From an uncultured Collinsella sp. (lineage in GTDB: Bacteria > Actinomycetota > Coriobacteriia > Coriobacteriales > Coriobacteriaceae), in contig USCN01000091.1 in the NCBI GenBank assembly GCA_900553165.1, forward strand, positions 1-5,798: 5,798 bases of DNA, read 5' to 3'. The notes under the pieces were generated by a model that worked only from the letters and a program-made list of their open reading frames with translations, did not search any database and was not told where the DNA came from. Positions within the stretch are counted from its first letter, which is position 1; the number at the start of each line of letters is the position of its first letter. Below, piece after piece: positions 1 through 5,458 of this stretch. The position numbers and the translations under genes are program-made.

Positions 1-2181
1 TACTGGCTGCGGCTTGGCCTCGGGGGCAGGTTCCGCCTCAATGACGGGCTCGGGCGCGGCCTCGGCGTTGCGATAGGCACGCTCCAGCAGGGCTTCCTGC
101 GAGTTGAAGGGTTTCTCACCCTCTGCACGCTCCACGGGGACCCAGGTGCCGTCGCTCGTGAGGCTGCGGGCCTTCACGTTGTCGCGCAGCTGCATGCCCA
201 TGTACTCGTGCACTAGGGCGCGGCAGGTGGGGTCGAGCACGGGGAAGGCAATCTCCACGCGGTGCTCGGTGTTGCGCGTCATCATGTCTGCCGAGCTCAG
301 GTAAATCATGTCCGAGTCCACGCCGAAAGCATAGACGCGCGCGTGCTCCAAAAAGCGTCCGACGATGGAGCGGACATGCACGTTCTCGGTCTTGCCCGGA
401 ACACCGGGCTTGAGGCACGAGATGCCGCGGATGATCATGTCTACGCGCACGCCGGCACACGATGCCTCGGCGATCTTGTCGATAACCTCGCGGTCGGTCA
501 GCGAGTTGAGCTTAAAGAACACGCGGGCGGGCTCGCCGGCAAGGGCGCGCTGGATCTCGCGGTCAAGCCCGCGCATGATGAGCGGTTTCAGTCCGACGGG
601 CGCCACACCCAGGAAGCGGTAATCGCCGCGCAGATTGCCCAGCGACAGGTTGCGGAAGAACAGGTTGGCGTCCTCGCCGATGCCGGGATGGGCGGTCATG
701 AGCATAAAGTCGCTGTAGAGCTTGGCCGTCTTCTCGTTAAAGTTGCCGGTGCCCAAAAGCGTGAGGCGGGTGAGCGCCATACCCTCGCGATAGGTGAGCT
801 GGCAGATCTTTGAGTGGCATTTAAAGCCCTCGGAACCATAGATGACGGTGCAGCCCGCCTCTTCCAGACGCTCGGCCCATTCGATGTTGTTCTGCTCGTC
901 AAAGCGGGCACGAAGTTCCATGAGCACCGTGACCTCTTTGCCGTTCTCGGCAGCATCGATCAGCGGCTCGCACAGGCGGCTCTGCTTGGCCACGCGGTAG
1001 AGTGTGATGCGCAGCGAGATGCACTCGGGGTCGTAGGCGGCCTCGTGCACCAGATCCAGGAAGGGGTTCATGGCCTCGTAGGGATAAAAGAGCAGCTTGT
1101 CGCCCTGCAGCACCTGTTCGCGGATGGAGCGGGTCATATCGATGGTGGGGTTGGGCTGCGGCTTAAACGGCGTAAAGAGGAGCTCGTTGCGCAGGTGCTC
1201 GGGAATCTTGCCCTCAATGCCAAAGACGTAGCCCAGGTTGAGCGGGATATCGCAGGTAAAGACCGAGCGACGCGAGAGCTCGAGCGCCTTGCGGATAGTC
1301 TTGAGCGTCGCCTTCTCGAGCGACCCCGAGACCGCGAGCACTACCGGCTGCAGGCGCAGGCGCTTCTTGAGAATGCGCTTCATGTGCTGGCGGTAGTCCT
1401 CTTCCTCTTCGACGCCCTCGCCGTCCGGATCGATGTCGGCGTTGCGGGTGACGCGGATCAGCGCACGATCCAGCGGCTTATAGGAGCCAAAGCAGCTGTC
1501 CAGGCAGGCGAGGATGACGTCCTCGAGCAAGATGTAGGAGTAGGTGCCGGTGGGCGAGGGGATCTCGACCACGCGGTTCATCGAGGCGGGAATCTCGATA
1601 AGGCCCAGCAGGCTCTCCTCGTCGGTGGCGCCGTCCAGACCACAGGCCAGATAGAGCGCGCCGTTGCGCAGGTTGGGGAAGGGGTGGCGCGGATCGATGA
1701 CCAGCGGCGAGATGACCGGCGACACGTAGGCCTGGAAGTAGCGGGTTACAAAGGTGCGCTCCTCGGGCGTAAGCGAATCGATGCGGGCGCGGTGAACGCC
1801 CAAGGTGTCGAGCTTGCCCTCGATGCTCTTAAAGATGGACTCCCAACGGGTAAGGAGCCCGGGCATTTCGGCCATGACAGCATCGACCTGTTCGGAGGCG
1901 GTCATATTGCTCTTGTTGTCGACAGGCTGTTTTTTGAGCTCTGCCAGATCGGACAGGCCGCCCACGCGCACCATAAGGAACTCGTCGAGGTTGGACTCGA
2001 AGATCGAGACGAACTTTAGTCGCTCGAACAGCGGGACAGTCTCATCGAAGGCTTCGTCAAGCACGCGGTTGTCAAAGCGCAGCCAGCTAAGCTCTCGGTT
2101 TTGCGTGTACGAGAAGTCGCGCGGCGGTTTGCGCAGCTTTGCGGCGGCTTGCTTTTTTTCGATTTTGCTCGGCATATGCAT
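1..2181 (-). CDS. ppk: Polyphosphate kinase 1 (PPK1), 3' end cut by window edge
   Basis: The enzyme reversibly transfers the terminal phosphate of ATP onto a growing polyphosphate chain. I translated the minus strand from ATG at 2181 and found an unbroken frame of 727 codons to the window edge, with no stop reached. Family landmarks in order are: N-terminal NRELSWLRFDNRVL (about residues 28-41) and SNLDEF (63-68); SLRITLYRVA with Arg396, then ELRARFDEQNN (422-432), both matching metal/phosphate-binding stretches; KCHSKI with His456, the expected autophosphorylated histidine; GTGNFNEKTA (477-486); and FLEHAR with His613. The second histidine known from E. coli PPK, two residues before GTGN, is Leu475 here. 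Typical PPK1 proteins are about 690-720 aa, so the Ala/Pro/Glu-rich end from about residue 705 looks like an added tail. A second ATG at 2175 is in frame and has a GGAC at better ribosome-binding distance, so the true start may be there. The gene is divergent from arcA. Family assignment is secure; the start and the 3' end are uncertain. Confidence 0.95.
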   Translation of the reverse strand, partial: MHMPSKIEKKQAAAKLRKPPRDFSYTQNRELSWLRFDNRVLDEAFDETVPLFERLKFVSIFESNLDEFLMVRVGGLSDLAELKKQPVDNKSNMTASEQVDAVMAEMPGLLTRWESIFKSIEGKLDTLGVHRARIDSLTPEERTFVTRYFQAYVSPVISPLVIDPRHPFPNLRNGALYLACGLDGATDEESLLGLIEIPASMNRVVEIPSPTGTYSYILLEDVILACLDSCFGSYKPLDRALIRVTRNADIDPDGEGVEEEEDYRQHMKRILKKRLRLQPVVLAVSGSLEKATLKTIRKALELSRRSVFTCDIPLNLGYVFGIEGKIPEHLRNELLFTPFKPQPNPTIDMTRSIREQVLQGDKLLFYPYEAMNPFLDLVHEAAYDPECISLRITLYRVAKQSRLCEPLIDAAENGKEVTVLMELRARFDEQNNIEWAERLEEAGCTVIYGSEGFKCHSKICQLTYREGMALTRLTLLGTGNFNEKTAKLYSDFMLMTAHPGIGEDANLFFRNLSLGNLRGDYRFLGVAPVGLKPLIMRGLDREIQRALAGEPARVFFKLNSLTDREVIDKIAEASCAGVRVDMIIRGISCLKPGVPGKTENVHVRSIVGRFLEHARVYAFGVDSDMIYLSSADMMTRNTEHRVEIAFPVLDPTCRALVHEYMGMQLRDNVKARSLTSDGTWVPVERAEGEKPFNSQEALLERAYRNAEAAPEPVIEAEPAPEAKPQPV

Positions 2182-2192
2182 CTGTCCGTTCA

Positions 2193-2207
2193 GTCCCCGT
2201 AGGGGAC
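2193..2207 (-). promoter_or_regulatory. Small hairpin in the ppk 5' leader
   Basis: A perfect 6-bp inverted repeat (GTCCCC, 3-nt loop, GGGGAC) lies 12-18 bases upstream of the two candidate ppk ATGs. In the ppk mRNA its 3' arm holds the only G-rich run (GGGGA) near the start, so folding could limit ribosome access. A CCGTTCA motif (plus strand, 2186-2192) lies between the hairpin and the ATG. The structure is seen directly; the regulatory role is inferred and may be chance. Confidence 0.3.
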
Positions 2208-2270
2208 GGTAGCCTAACTCTAATTCACTATTGTCTCAATTTAGTCGACCGCTGGCACGAACGTATCGCG

Positions 2271-2280
2271 TGAACGGTAT
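2271..2280 (-). promoter_or_regulatory. ATACCGTTCA site, single, facing ppk
   Basis: On the minus strand this reads ATACCGTTCA, the same 10-mer as at 2582-2591 (plus) and 5415-5424 (minus). The shared word extends to 12 identical bases with the site at 5414-5425. It lies about 90 bp upstream of the ppk start and points towards ppk. I see no good second half-site 21 bp away; a weaker ACGTTC lies 13 bp further on. It is a candidate binding site for the same regulator as the arcA pair; function is inferred from recurrence only. Confidence 0.4.
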
Positions 2281-2581
2281 CTTTACCTACTTCTTACGCT
2301 GACAAGTCATAGGACTGACGCCCTGCTCGTCTGCAAGCGGTCTATATCCTCACTCAATTGGTACGTAAGTGTGAATAAGAATGATAGATAGCTGAATATC
2401 ATTGAATGCAGGCGGAAACGTGAACAAACATCATTTATATACATAAAACCGATTAAGCTATGCAATTCTGAATCAAAAGTTTAGAGACACAATCGCAAAT
2501 GGTTTTTAGGAAAAAAGAGCGTTTACCTTAGAAAAGTTACTTTAGAACGCCGAAGTACATCATGGGGGAATCACATGCGAT

Positions 2582-2611
2582 ATACCGTTCATCGCACTTT
2601 GTTGACCGTTC
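2582..2611 (+). promoter_or_regulatory. Tandem CCGTTC operator upstream of arcA (21-bp period)
   Basis: Two direct repeats of CCGTTC start at 2585 and 2606, exactly 21 bp apart, which is two helical turns and places them on the same DNA face. The distal copy lies in ATACCGTTCA; the proximal one is followed by GGGGGC. Relative to the predicted start at 2657 they sit near -72 and -51, a usual activator location. The same pair with the same 21-bp period and the same 33-bp gap to the -10 recurs at 5672-5698, and an inverted pair with 21-bp period lies at 5416-5442. The binding protein is unknown. Confidence 0.6.
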
Positions 2612-2621
2612 GGGGGCGAGG

Positions 2622-2650
2622 TGGAATTGCGGGTGGAATTTGGATATAAC
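2622..2650 (+). promoter_or_regulatory. Probable arcA promoter with good -10 and poor -35
   Basis: TATAAC at 2645-2650 is a good sigma70-type -10. With a 17-bp spacer the -35 position is TGGAAT, which does not resemble TTGACA, suggesting activator dependence. The words AGGTGGAA and TTTGGATATAA are shared with the second module at 5706-5736. In this copy GGTGGAATT occurs twice, 12 bp apart (2620 and 2632). Predicted transcription start is about 2657, giving an arcA leader of about 75 nt. Confidence 0.6.
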
Positions 2651-2657
2651 TAGAGCT

Positions 2658-2712
2658 GTCAGCAAGCAGCGCCCGTTACGGAAGGGCGCTGAGAGATTCG
2701 GCCGAAAGGCCC
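2658..2712 (+). ncRNA. Structured arcA mRNA leader, copy 1 of an exact 55-nt repeat
   Basis: This 5' leader element starts one base after the predicted transcription start and is identical over 55 nt to 5744-5798. It opens with unpaired GTCAGCAAG, then a perfect 8-bp stem (CAGCGCCC 2667-2674 with GGGCGCTG 2684-2691) around the 9-nt loop GTTACGGAA. An AGAGA linker follows, then a hairpin GGCC-GAAA-GGCC (2700-2711) that can be lengthened by TTCG/CGAA (2697-2700 and 2712-2715) with one bulge. TTCGGCCGAA (2697-2706) is also a perfect palindrome. There is no U-tract, so neither stem is a standard terminator, and no start codon for a leader peptide. I do not match it to TPP, glycine, guanidine, glutamine or other riboswitch cores I know. 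It may be a cis-regulatory RNA or an mRNA-stabilising 5' structure. Confidence 0.55.
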
Positions 2713-2723
2713 GAAAGAAAGGT

Positions 2724-2729
2724 AGGAGG
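2724..2729 (+). promoter_or_regulatory. arcA ribosome binding site (AGGAGG, very short spacer)
   Basis: A full AGGAGG lies only 2 nt before the arcA ATG at 2732, shorter than the usual 5-8 nt. The start is still supported by the protein, since the family's conserved SEIGKLRKV segment begins at residue 9. The bases GGCC at 2728-2731 overlap the site and could pair with either GGCC arm of the leader hairpin, hiding the site. Confidence 0.75.
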
Positions 2730-2731
2730 CC

Positions 2732-3973
2732 ATGACGAAAGGTCTGCACGTGCCTTCCGAGATCGGCAAGCTCAGGAAGGTCTGCCTGCACCGTCCCGGC
2801 GACGAGCTCCTCAACCTGCCGCCCGACGAGCTCGAGCGACTCCTGTTCGACGACGTCCCGTTCCTGGAGGTCGCGCAGCAGGAGCACGACACCTTCGCCC
2901 AGATCCTGAGGGACCAGGGCGTGGAGGTCCTCTATCTCGAGAACCTCGTCGCCGAGGTGTTCGACCAGGTCCCCGGCGCCCGCGCCGAGTTCACCGACCA
3001 GTACATCGCCGAGGCCGGCATCCGCGGCCAGCACATGCCGCAGATCGTCCGCGAGAAGCTGGACTCCATCGAGGACAACCTCGAGTTCGTCAAGAAGACC
3101 ATGGCCGGCATGACCAAGTCCGAGATCGACATGCCCCTCACGGCGTCCACGACCCTCGACTCCCTGGTCAACTCCGAGTCCGAGTCCGACCTGATCATCG
3201 ACCCGATGCCCAACCTCTACTTCACCCGCGACCCGTTCGCGGTCGTCGGCGAGGGCGTCAACCTCAACCGCATGTACTCGGTCACCCGCAACCGCGAGAC
3301 CCTGTACGGCAAGTACATCTTCAAGTACCACCCCGACTACAAGGACGTCTCGCTGTACTTCCGCCGCGACTGCCAGTTCCACACCGAGGGCGGCGACGTG
3401 CTGAACATCAACGAGAAGACCCTCGCCGTCGGCATCTCCCAGCGCACCCAGGCCGCCGCGATCGACGTCATGGCCCAGAACATCTTCTGGAACTCCGACT
3501 CCAAGGTCGAGCGCATCCTGGCCTTCGACATCCCGGTCTCGCGCGCCTTCATGCACCTCGACACGGTCTTCACCCAGATCGACGTCGATAAGTTCACGAT
3601 CCACCCCGCCATCATGGGCACCCTGCGCGTCTACGAGCTGACCGCCGGCAAGAACCCGGGCGACGTGAACATCCGCCTGATCGAGGACACCCTCGAGCAC
3701 GTCCTGGAGGACGCCACCGGCGTCGACCAGGTCAAGCTGATCCCCTGCGGCGGCGGCGACCCGATCGCGGCCTCCCGCGAGCAGTGGAACGACGGCTCCA
3801 ACACCCTGTGCGTCGAGCCCGGCAAGATCTGCGTCTACGCCCGCAACACCGTCACCAACGACGTGCTGTACAAGGAGGGCCTGGACCTTCTCGTCGTGCC
3901 CTCCGCCGAGCTCTCCCGCGGCCGCGGCGGCCCGCGCTGCATGAGCATGCCCTTCTGGCGCGAGGACCTCTAG
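2732..3973 (+). CDS. arcA: Arginine deiminase
   Basis: Cytoplasmic enzyme that hydrolyses L-arginine to citrulline and ammonia, the first step of the arginine deiminase pathway, which yields ATP and neutralises acid. The complete protein is 413 aa, the usual family length (about 410). Landmarks are SEIGKLRKVCLHRPG (9-23), FTRDPF (164-169, catalytic Asp167), HTEGGD (217-222, catalytic Glu219), HLDTVFT (275-281, catalytic His275 and Asp277), CGGGD (339-343), and RGGPRCMSMP near the end with nucleophile Cys403. All catalytic residues expected of the family are present. Codon use is extreme: beyond the first ten codons almost every codon ends in C or G, unlike the more mixed aminotransferase gene downstream, which suggests very high expression. 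It follows a tandem-operator promoter and a 55-nt structured leader. The usual partners arcB, arcC and arcD are not adjacent within the window. Confidence 0.97.
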   Translation: MTKGLHVPSEIGKLRKVCLHRPGDELLNLPPDELERLLFDDVPFLEVAQQEHDTFAQILRDQGVEVLYLENLVAEVFDQVPGARAEFTDQYIAEAGIRGQHMPQIVREKLDSIEDNLEFVKKTMAGMTKSEIDMPLTASTTLDSLVNSESESDLIIDPMPNLYFTRDPFAVVGEGVNLNRMYSVTRNRETLYGKYIFKYHPDYKDVSLYFRRDCQFHTEGGDVLNINEKTLAVGISQRTQAAAIDVMAQNIFWNSDSKVERILAFDIPVSRAFMHLDTVFTQIDVDKFTIHPAIMGTLRVYELTAGKNPGDVNIRLIEDTLEHVLEDATGVDQVKLIPCGGGDPIAASREQWNDGSNTLCVEPGKICVYARNTVTNDVLYKEGLDLLVVPSAELSRGRGGPRCMSMPFWREDL

Positions 3974-3988
3974 GGTCTTCTAGGACCC
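3973..3988 (+). other. Small hairpin overlapping the arcA stop codon
   Basis: GGGTC (3973-3977) pairs with GACCC (3984-3988) around a 6-nt loop, beginning at the last base of the arcA TAG. With only 5 bp and no T-tract it is not a terminator by itself. It is the first of three hairpins in the arcA 3' region. Confidence 0.35.
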
Positions 3989-4006
3989 GTACAGGTCTTA
4001 ATACAT

Positions 4007-4028
4007 ACATCTAGCTGCCATTAGATGT
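4007..4028 (+). other. 7-bp hairpin in the arcA 3' region
   Basis: ACATCTA (4007-4013) and TAGATGT (4022-4028) are perfect inverted repeats around an 8-nt loop, just before the strong terminator stem. It may protect the mRNA 3' end or be incidental. Confidence 0.35.
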
Positions 4029-4033
4029 CTCCC

Positions 4034-4072
4034 ATTGGGGCGGTGCGGGTTTTCGCACCGCCCCAATCTTGT
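4034..4072 (+). terminator. arcA terminator with weak T-tract, possibly leaky
   Basis: A perfect 14-bp stem (ATTGGGGCGGTGCG 4034-4047 with its complement 4054-4067) encloses the loop GGTTTT. It is followed by CTTGTATG rather than a T-run, so release of RNA polymerase may be incomplete. The next gene starts 55 nt later on the same strand without an obvious promoter between, which fits partial read-through from arcA. Confidence 0.75.
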
Positions 4073-4122
4073 ATGAGGAACGTCAACACGATTGGATGAC
4101 TGCTTTTGTAAGGCGCTTGGCC

Positions 4123-5247
4123 ATGGACATCAAGACGATTGGCGTTGAGGAATGGCTCAACGTTTGGGAGAAGAGCGCCACGTGGGACATCGCCCAGTCG
4201 ACGATCTCGTCGCTCACCATGGGCGAGCTGCGCGCGCTCGATGAACAGGACGGCGCCACGTTCTACGAGCGCCTGGACCGCGAGAAGATGAACTACGGCT
4301 GGATCGAGGGCTCGCCGGAGTTTAAGGCCGAGGTTGCCAAGCTGTATCGTCGGGAGGTCAATCCCGATCACATTCTGCAGACCAATGGCTGCACGGGCGC
4401 TAACCTCAACGCCATCATGGCTGTGGTCGAGCCCGGCGACCATGTTATCGCCGAGTGGCCCACCTACGCGCCGCTCTACGAGATTCCGCGCACGCTGGGC
4501 GCCGAGGTCGAGTATTGGGAGCTTCGCGAGGAACTCGGCTGGAAGCCCGATATCGAGGAACTCAAGCGCTTGGTGCGCCCCAACACCAAGCTTATCTGCA
4601 TAAACAACGCATCGAACCCCATCGGTACGGTGCTCGATGCCGATATGCTCGGCCAGATTGCCGAGATCGCCCGCTCGGTGGGCGCCTACGTGCTGTGCGA
4701 CGAGGTGTATCTGCCGCTTGAGAACACCGAGGCCTTTATGTCGATGGTCGACGTGTACGAGAGGGCCATTGTCACCAACTCGTTGTCGAAGACCTATTCG
4801 ACGCCTGCGGCCCGCGTGGGCTGGGTCCTGGCCGACGAAGAGGTGTCCAACCGCATCCGTACCTATCGCGATTACACCATGATCTGCGGCGGCGTGTTCA
4901 ACGATGCCCTGGCGACCTATGTGCTTGAACACAAGGATAAGATTCTCGAGCGCAATCGCAAGATCGTGTTTGGCAACCGCGATATCGCGCAGGCTTGGAT
5001 CGATACGCAGCATCGCGTTTCCTGGACGGCCCCGCAGGGCGTGTCCACCTCGTTTATCCAGCTGGATATTCCCGAGGATGATGAGGAGTTCTGCAGGCGC
5101 CTGCTGTCCGAGAGGGGAGTGCTGCTGGTCCCCGGTAGCCGTTTTGAGCTTCCCTGCGGCGCACGCCTGGGCTACTGCGCGAGCGAAGATGTTCTTCGTG
5201 AGGGCCTGAGGCTTTTGGGCGAGGCACTGGCGGAGTTCGATCGCTAG
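4123..5247 (+). CDS. PLP-dependent class I/II aminotransferase, substrate unknown
   Basis: Fold-type I pyridoxal-phosphate enzyme of the AspB-like class I/II aminotransferase family, cytoplasmic. Numbered from ATG 4123 (374 aa): NGCTGAN near 89-94 for phosphate binding; PTYAPLY with Tyr115 likely stacking on the cofactor; NASNPIGT ending at 169, a variant of the family's NPTG motif; DEVY (193-196) with Asp193 contacting the pyridine nitrogen; SLSKTYS with Lys223 as the Schiff-base lysine; Arg231 for the phosphate; and ARLGY with Arg348 as the likely substrate-carboxylate arginine. The active site looks intact. I chose 4123 because AAGG lies 9 nt upstream; in-frame ATG 4096 and TTG 4069 are possible but lack a well-spaced site, and 4069 follows directly on the terminator stem. 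Codon use is ordinary, unlike arcA. Position after arcA hints at amino acid catabolism linked to arginine or ornithine, but sequence alone does not name the substrate. Confidence 0.9.
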   Translation: MDIKTIGVEEWLNVWEKSATWDIAQSTISSLTMGELRALDEQDGATFYERLDREKMNYGWIEGSPEFKAEVAKLYRREVNPDHILQTNGCTGANLNAIMAVVEPGDHVIAEWPTYAPLYEIPRTLGAEVEYWELREELGWKPDIEELKRLVRPNTKLICINNASNPIGTVLDADMLGQIAEIARSVGAYVLCDEVYLPLENTEAFMSMVDVYERAIVTNSLSKTYSTPAARVGWVLADEEVSNRIRTYRDYTMICGGVFNDALATYVLEHKDKILERNRKIVFGNRDIAQAWIDTQHRVSWTAPQGVSTSFIQLDIPEDDEEFCRRLLSERGVLLVPGSRFELPCGARLGYCASEDVLREGLRLLGEALAEFDR

Positions 5248-5296
5248 GATTCCGATGGTCTTCGGGGGCCTTATCCAAATTAGCCGAAGATAATCG

Positions 5297-5339
5297 AAAA
5301 CGGACCCGTTTCCCTAGGGGAAGCGGGTCCGTTTTCTAT
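5297..5339 (+). terminator. Rho-independent terminator after the aminotransferase gene
   Basis: An 18-bp stem with one G-T pair (5297-5314 with 5318-5335) encloses the 3-nt loop TAG and ends in TTTTCTATA. It begins 50 nt after the stop codon. The opposite strand also ends in TTTTCG, so it could stop transcription arriving from the right as well. This is the best terminator in the window. Confidence 0.9.
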
Positions 5340-5414
5340 ACCGAGAAGTCAAGTTGTTACAAATGGGGCCGTAAAGCGAGCCGGTATCCGCTGGGCCTTA
5401 TACTGAGTTTCCGG

Positions 5415-5443
5415 TGAACGGTATCAAGCGTCTGGTAAACGGT
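5415..5443 (-). promoter_or_regulatory. Tandem CCGTTC-type operator in opposite orientation
   Basis: On the minus strand there are two repeats, ATACCGTTCA (5415-5424) and ACCGTTTACC-like (core 5437-5442), with cores 21 bp apart, the same period as the arcA pair. The orientation is towards the aminotransferase terminator, so it is not placed to activate an obvious leftward gene. It may bind the same protein as an upstream or looping site for the promoter near 5732. Confidence 0.5.
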
Positions 5444-5458
5444 AATTTATTTACCAGA
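5431..5458. repeat. 9-bp inverted repeat overlapping the operator half-site
   Basis: TCTGGTAAA (5431-5439) and TTTACCAGA (5450-5458) are perfect inverted repeats around 10 nt. The left arm overlaps the degenerate CCGTTT half-site at 5437-5442. It could be a dyad operator for a second regulator; there is no T-run, so it is not a terminator. Confidence 0.4.

Larger units (their letters stand above)
2182..2581. other. Divergent ppk-arcA intergenic region, AT-rich, no gene
   Basis: About 400 bp before the arcA operator contain no credible open frame; the ATGs here (for example 2461 reading backward or 2381 forward) run into stops within a few codons and lack ribosome binding sites. From about 2340 to 2540 the DNA is much richer in A and T than the flanking genes. 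The ppk promoter must lie here on the minus strand, but I could not pick a convincing -35/-10 pair. From about 2459 onward the sequence resembles 5549 onward in diverged form (shared TATGCAATT, AAGTTTAG, TTTTAGGA and GCGTTTA blocks at nearly equal spacing), so this is one copy of a duplicated upstream module. Confidence 0.7.

Noticed and set aside
814..2019. Plus-strand open frame of 401 codons opposite ppk
   Set aside because: It mirrors the fully conserved PPK1 frame on the minus strand and shows no motif of its own.
2667..2691. Leader stem as a transcription terminator or attenuator
   Set aside because: No T-tract follows the stem and no leader peptide start codon lies in the leader, so classical attenuation is not supported.
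2679..2696. Resemblance to known riboswitches (CTGAGA as in TPP, ACGG loop as in guanidine-II)
   Set aside because: The rest of the TPP core is missing, and guanidine-II needs two small ACGR-capped hairpins; here ACGG sits in one 9-nt loop only.
2182..2731. Mobile element or CRISPR explanation for the repeated sequence
   Set aside because: No transposase, terminal inverted repeats or target duplications, and only two leader copies about 3 kb apart, so neither is supported.
2537..3700. Minus-strand open frame of 387 codons opposite arcA
   Set aside because: It is antisense to a certain arcA gene; its Val/Gly/Asp/Leu-rich monotone composition is what GC-rich, C-ending codons give on the opposite strand, and it has no recognisable domain.
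4069..4122. Upstream starts (TTG 4069, ATG 4096) for the aminotransferase
   Set aside because: TTG 4069 abuts the terminator stem and has no ribosome site; GAGGA is 16 nt from ATG 4096. ATG 4123 has AAGG at workable distance and gives a normal N-terminus.
4021..5013. Minus-strand open frame of 330 codons opposite the aminotransferase
   Set aside because: It is antisense to an intact aminotransferase and its ends cross the arcA terminator; no family features.
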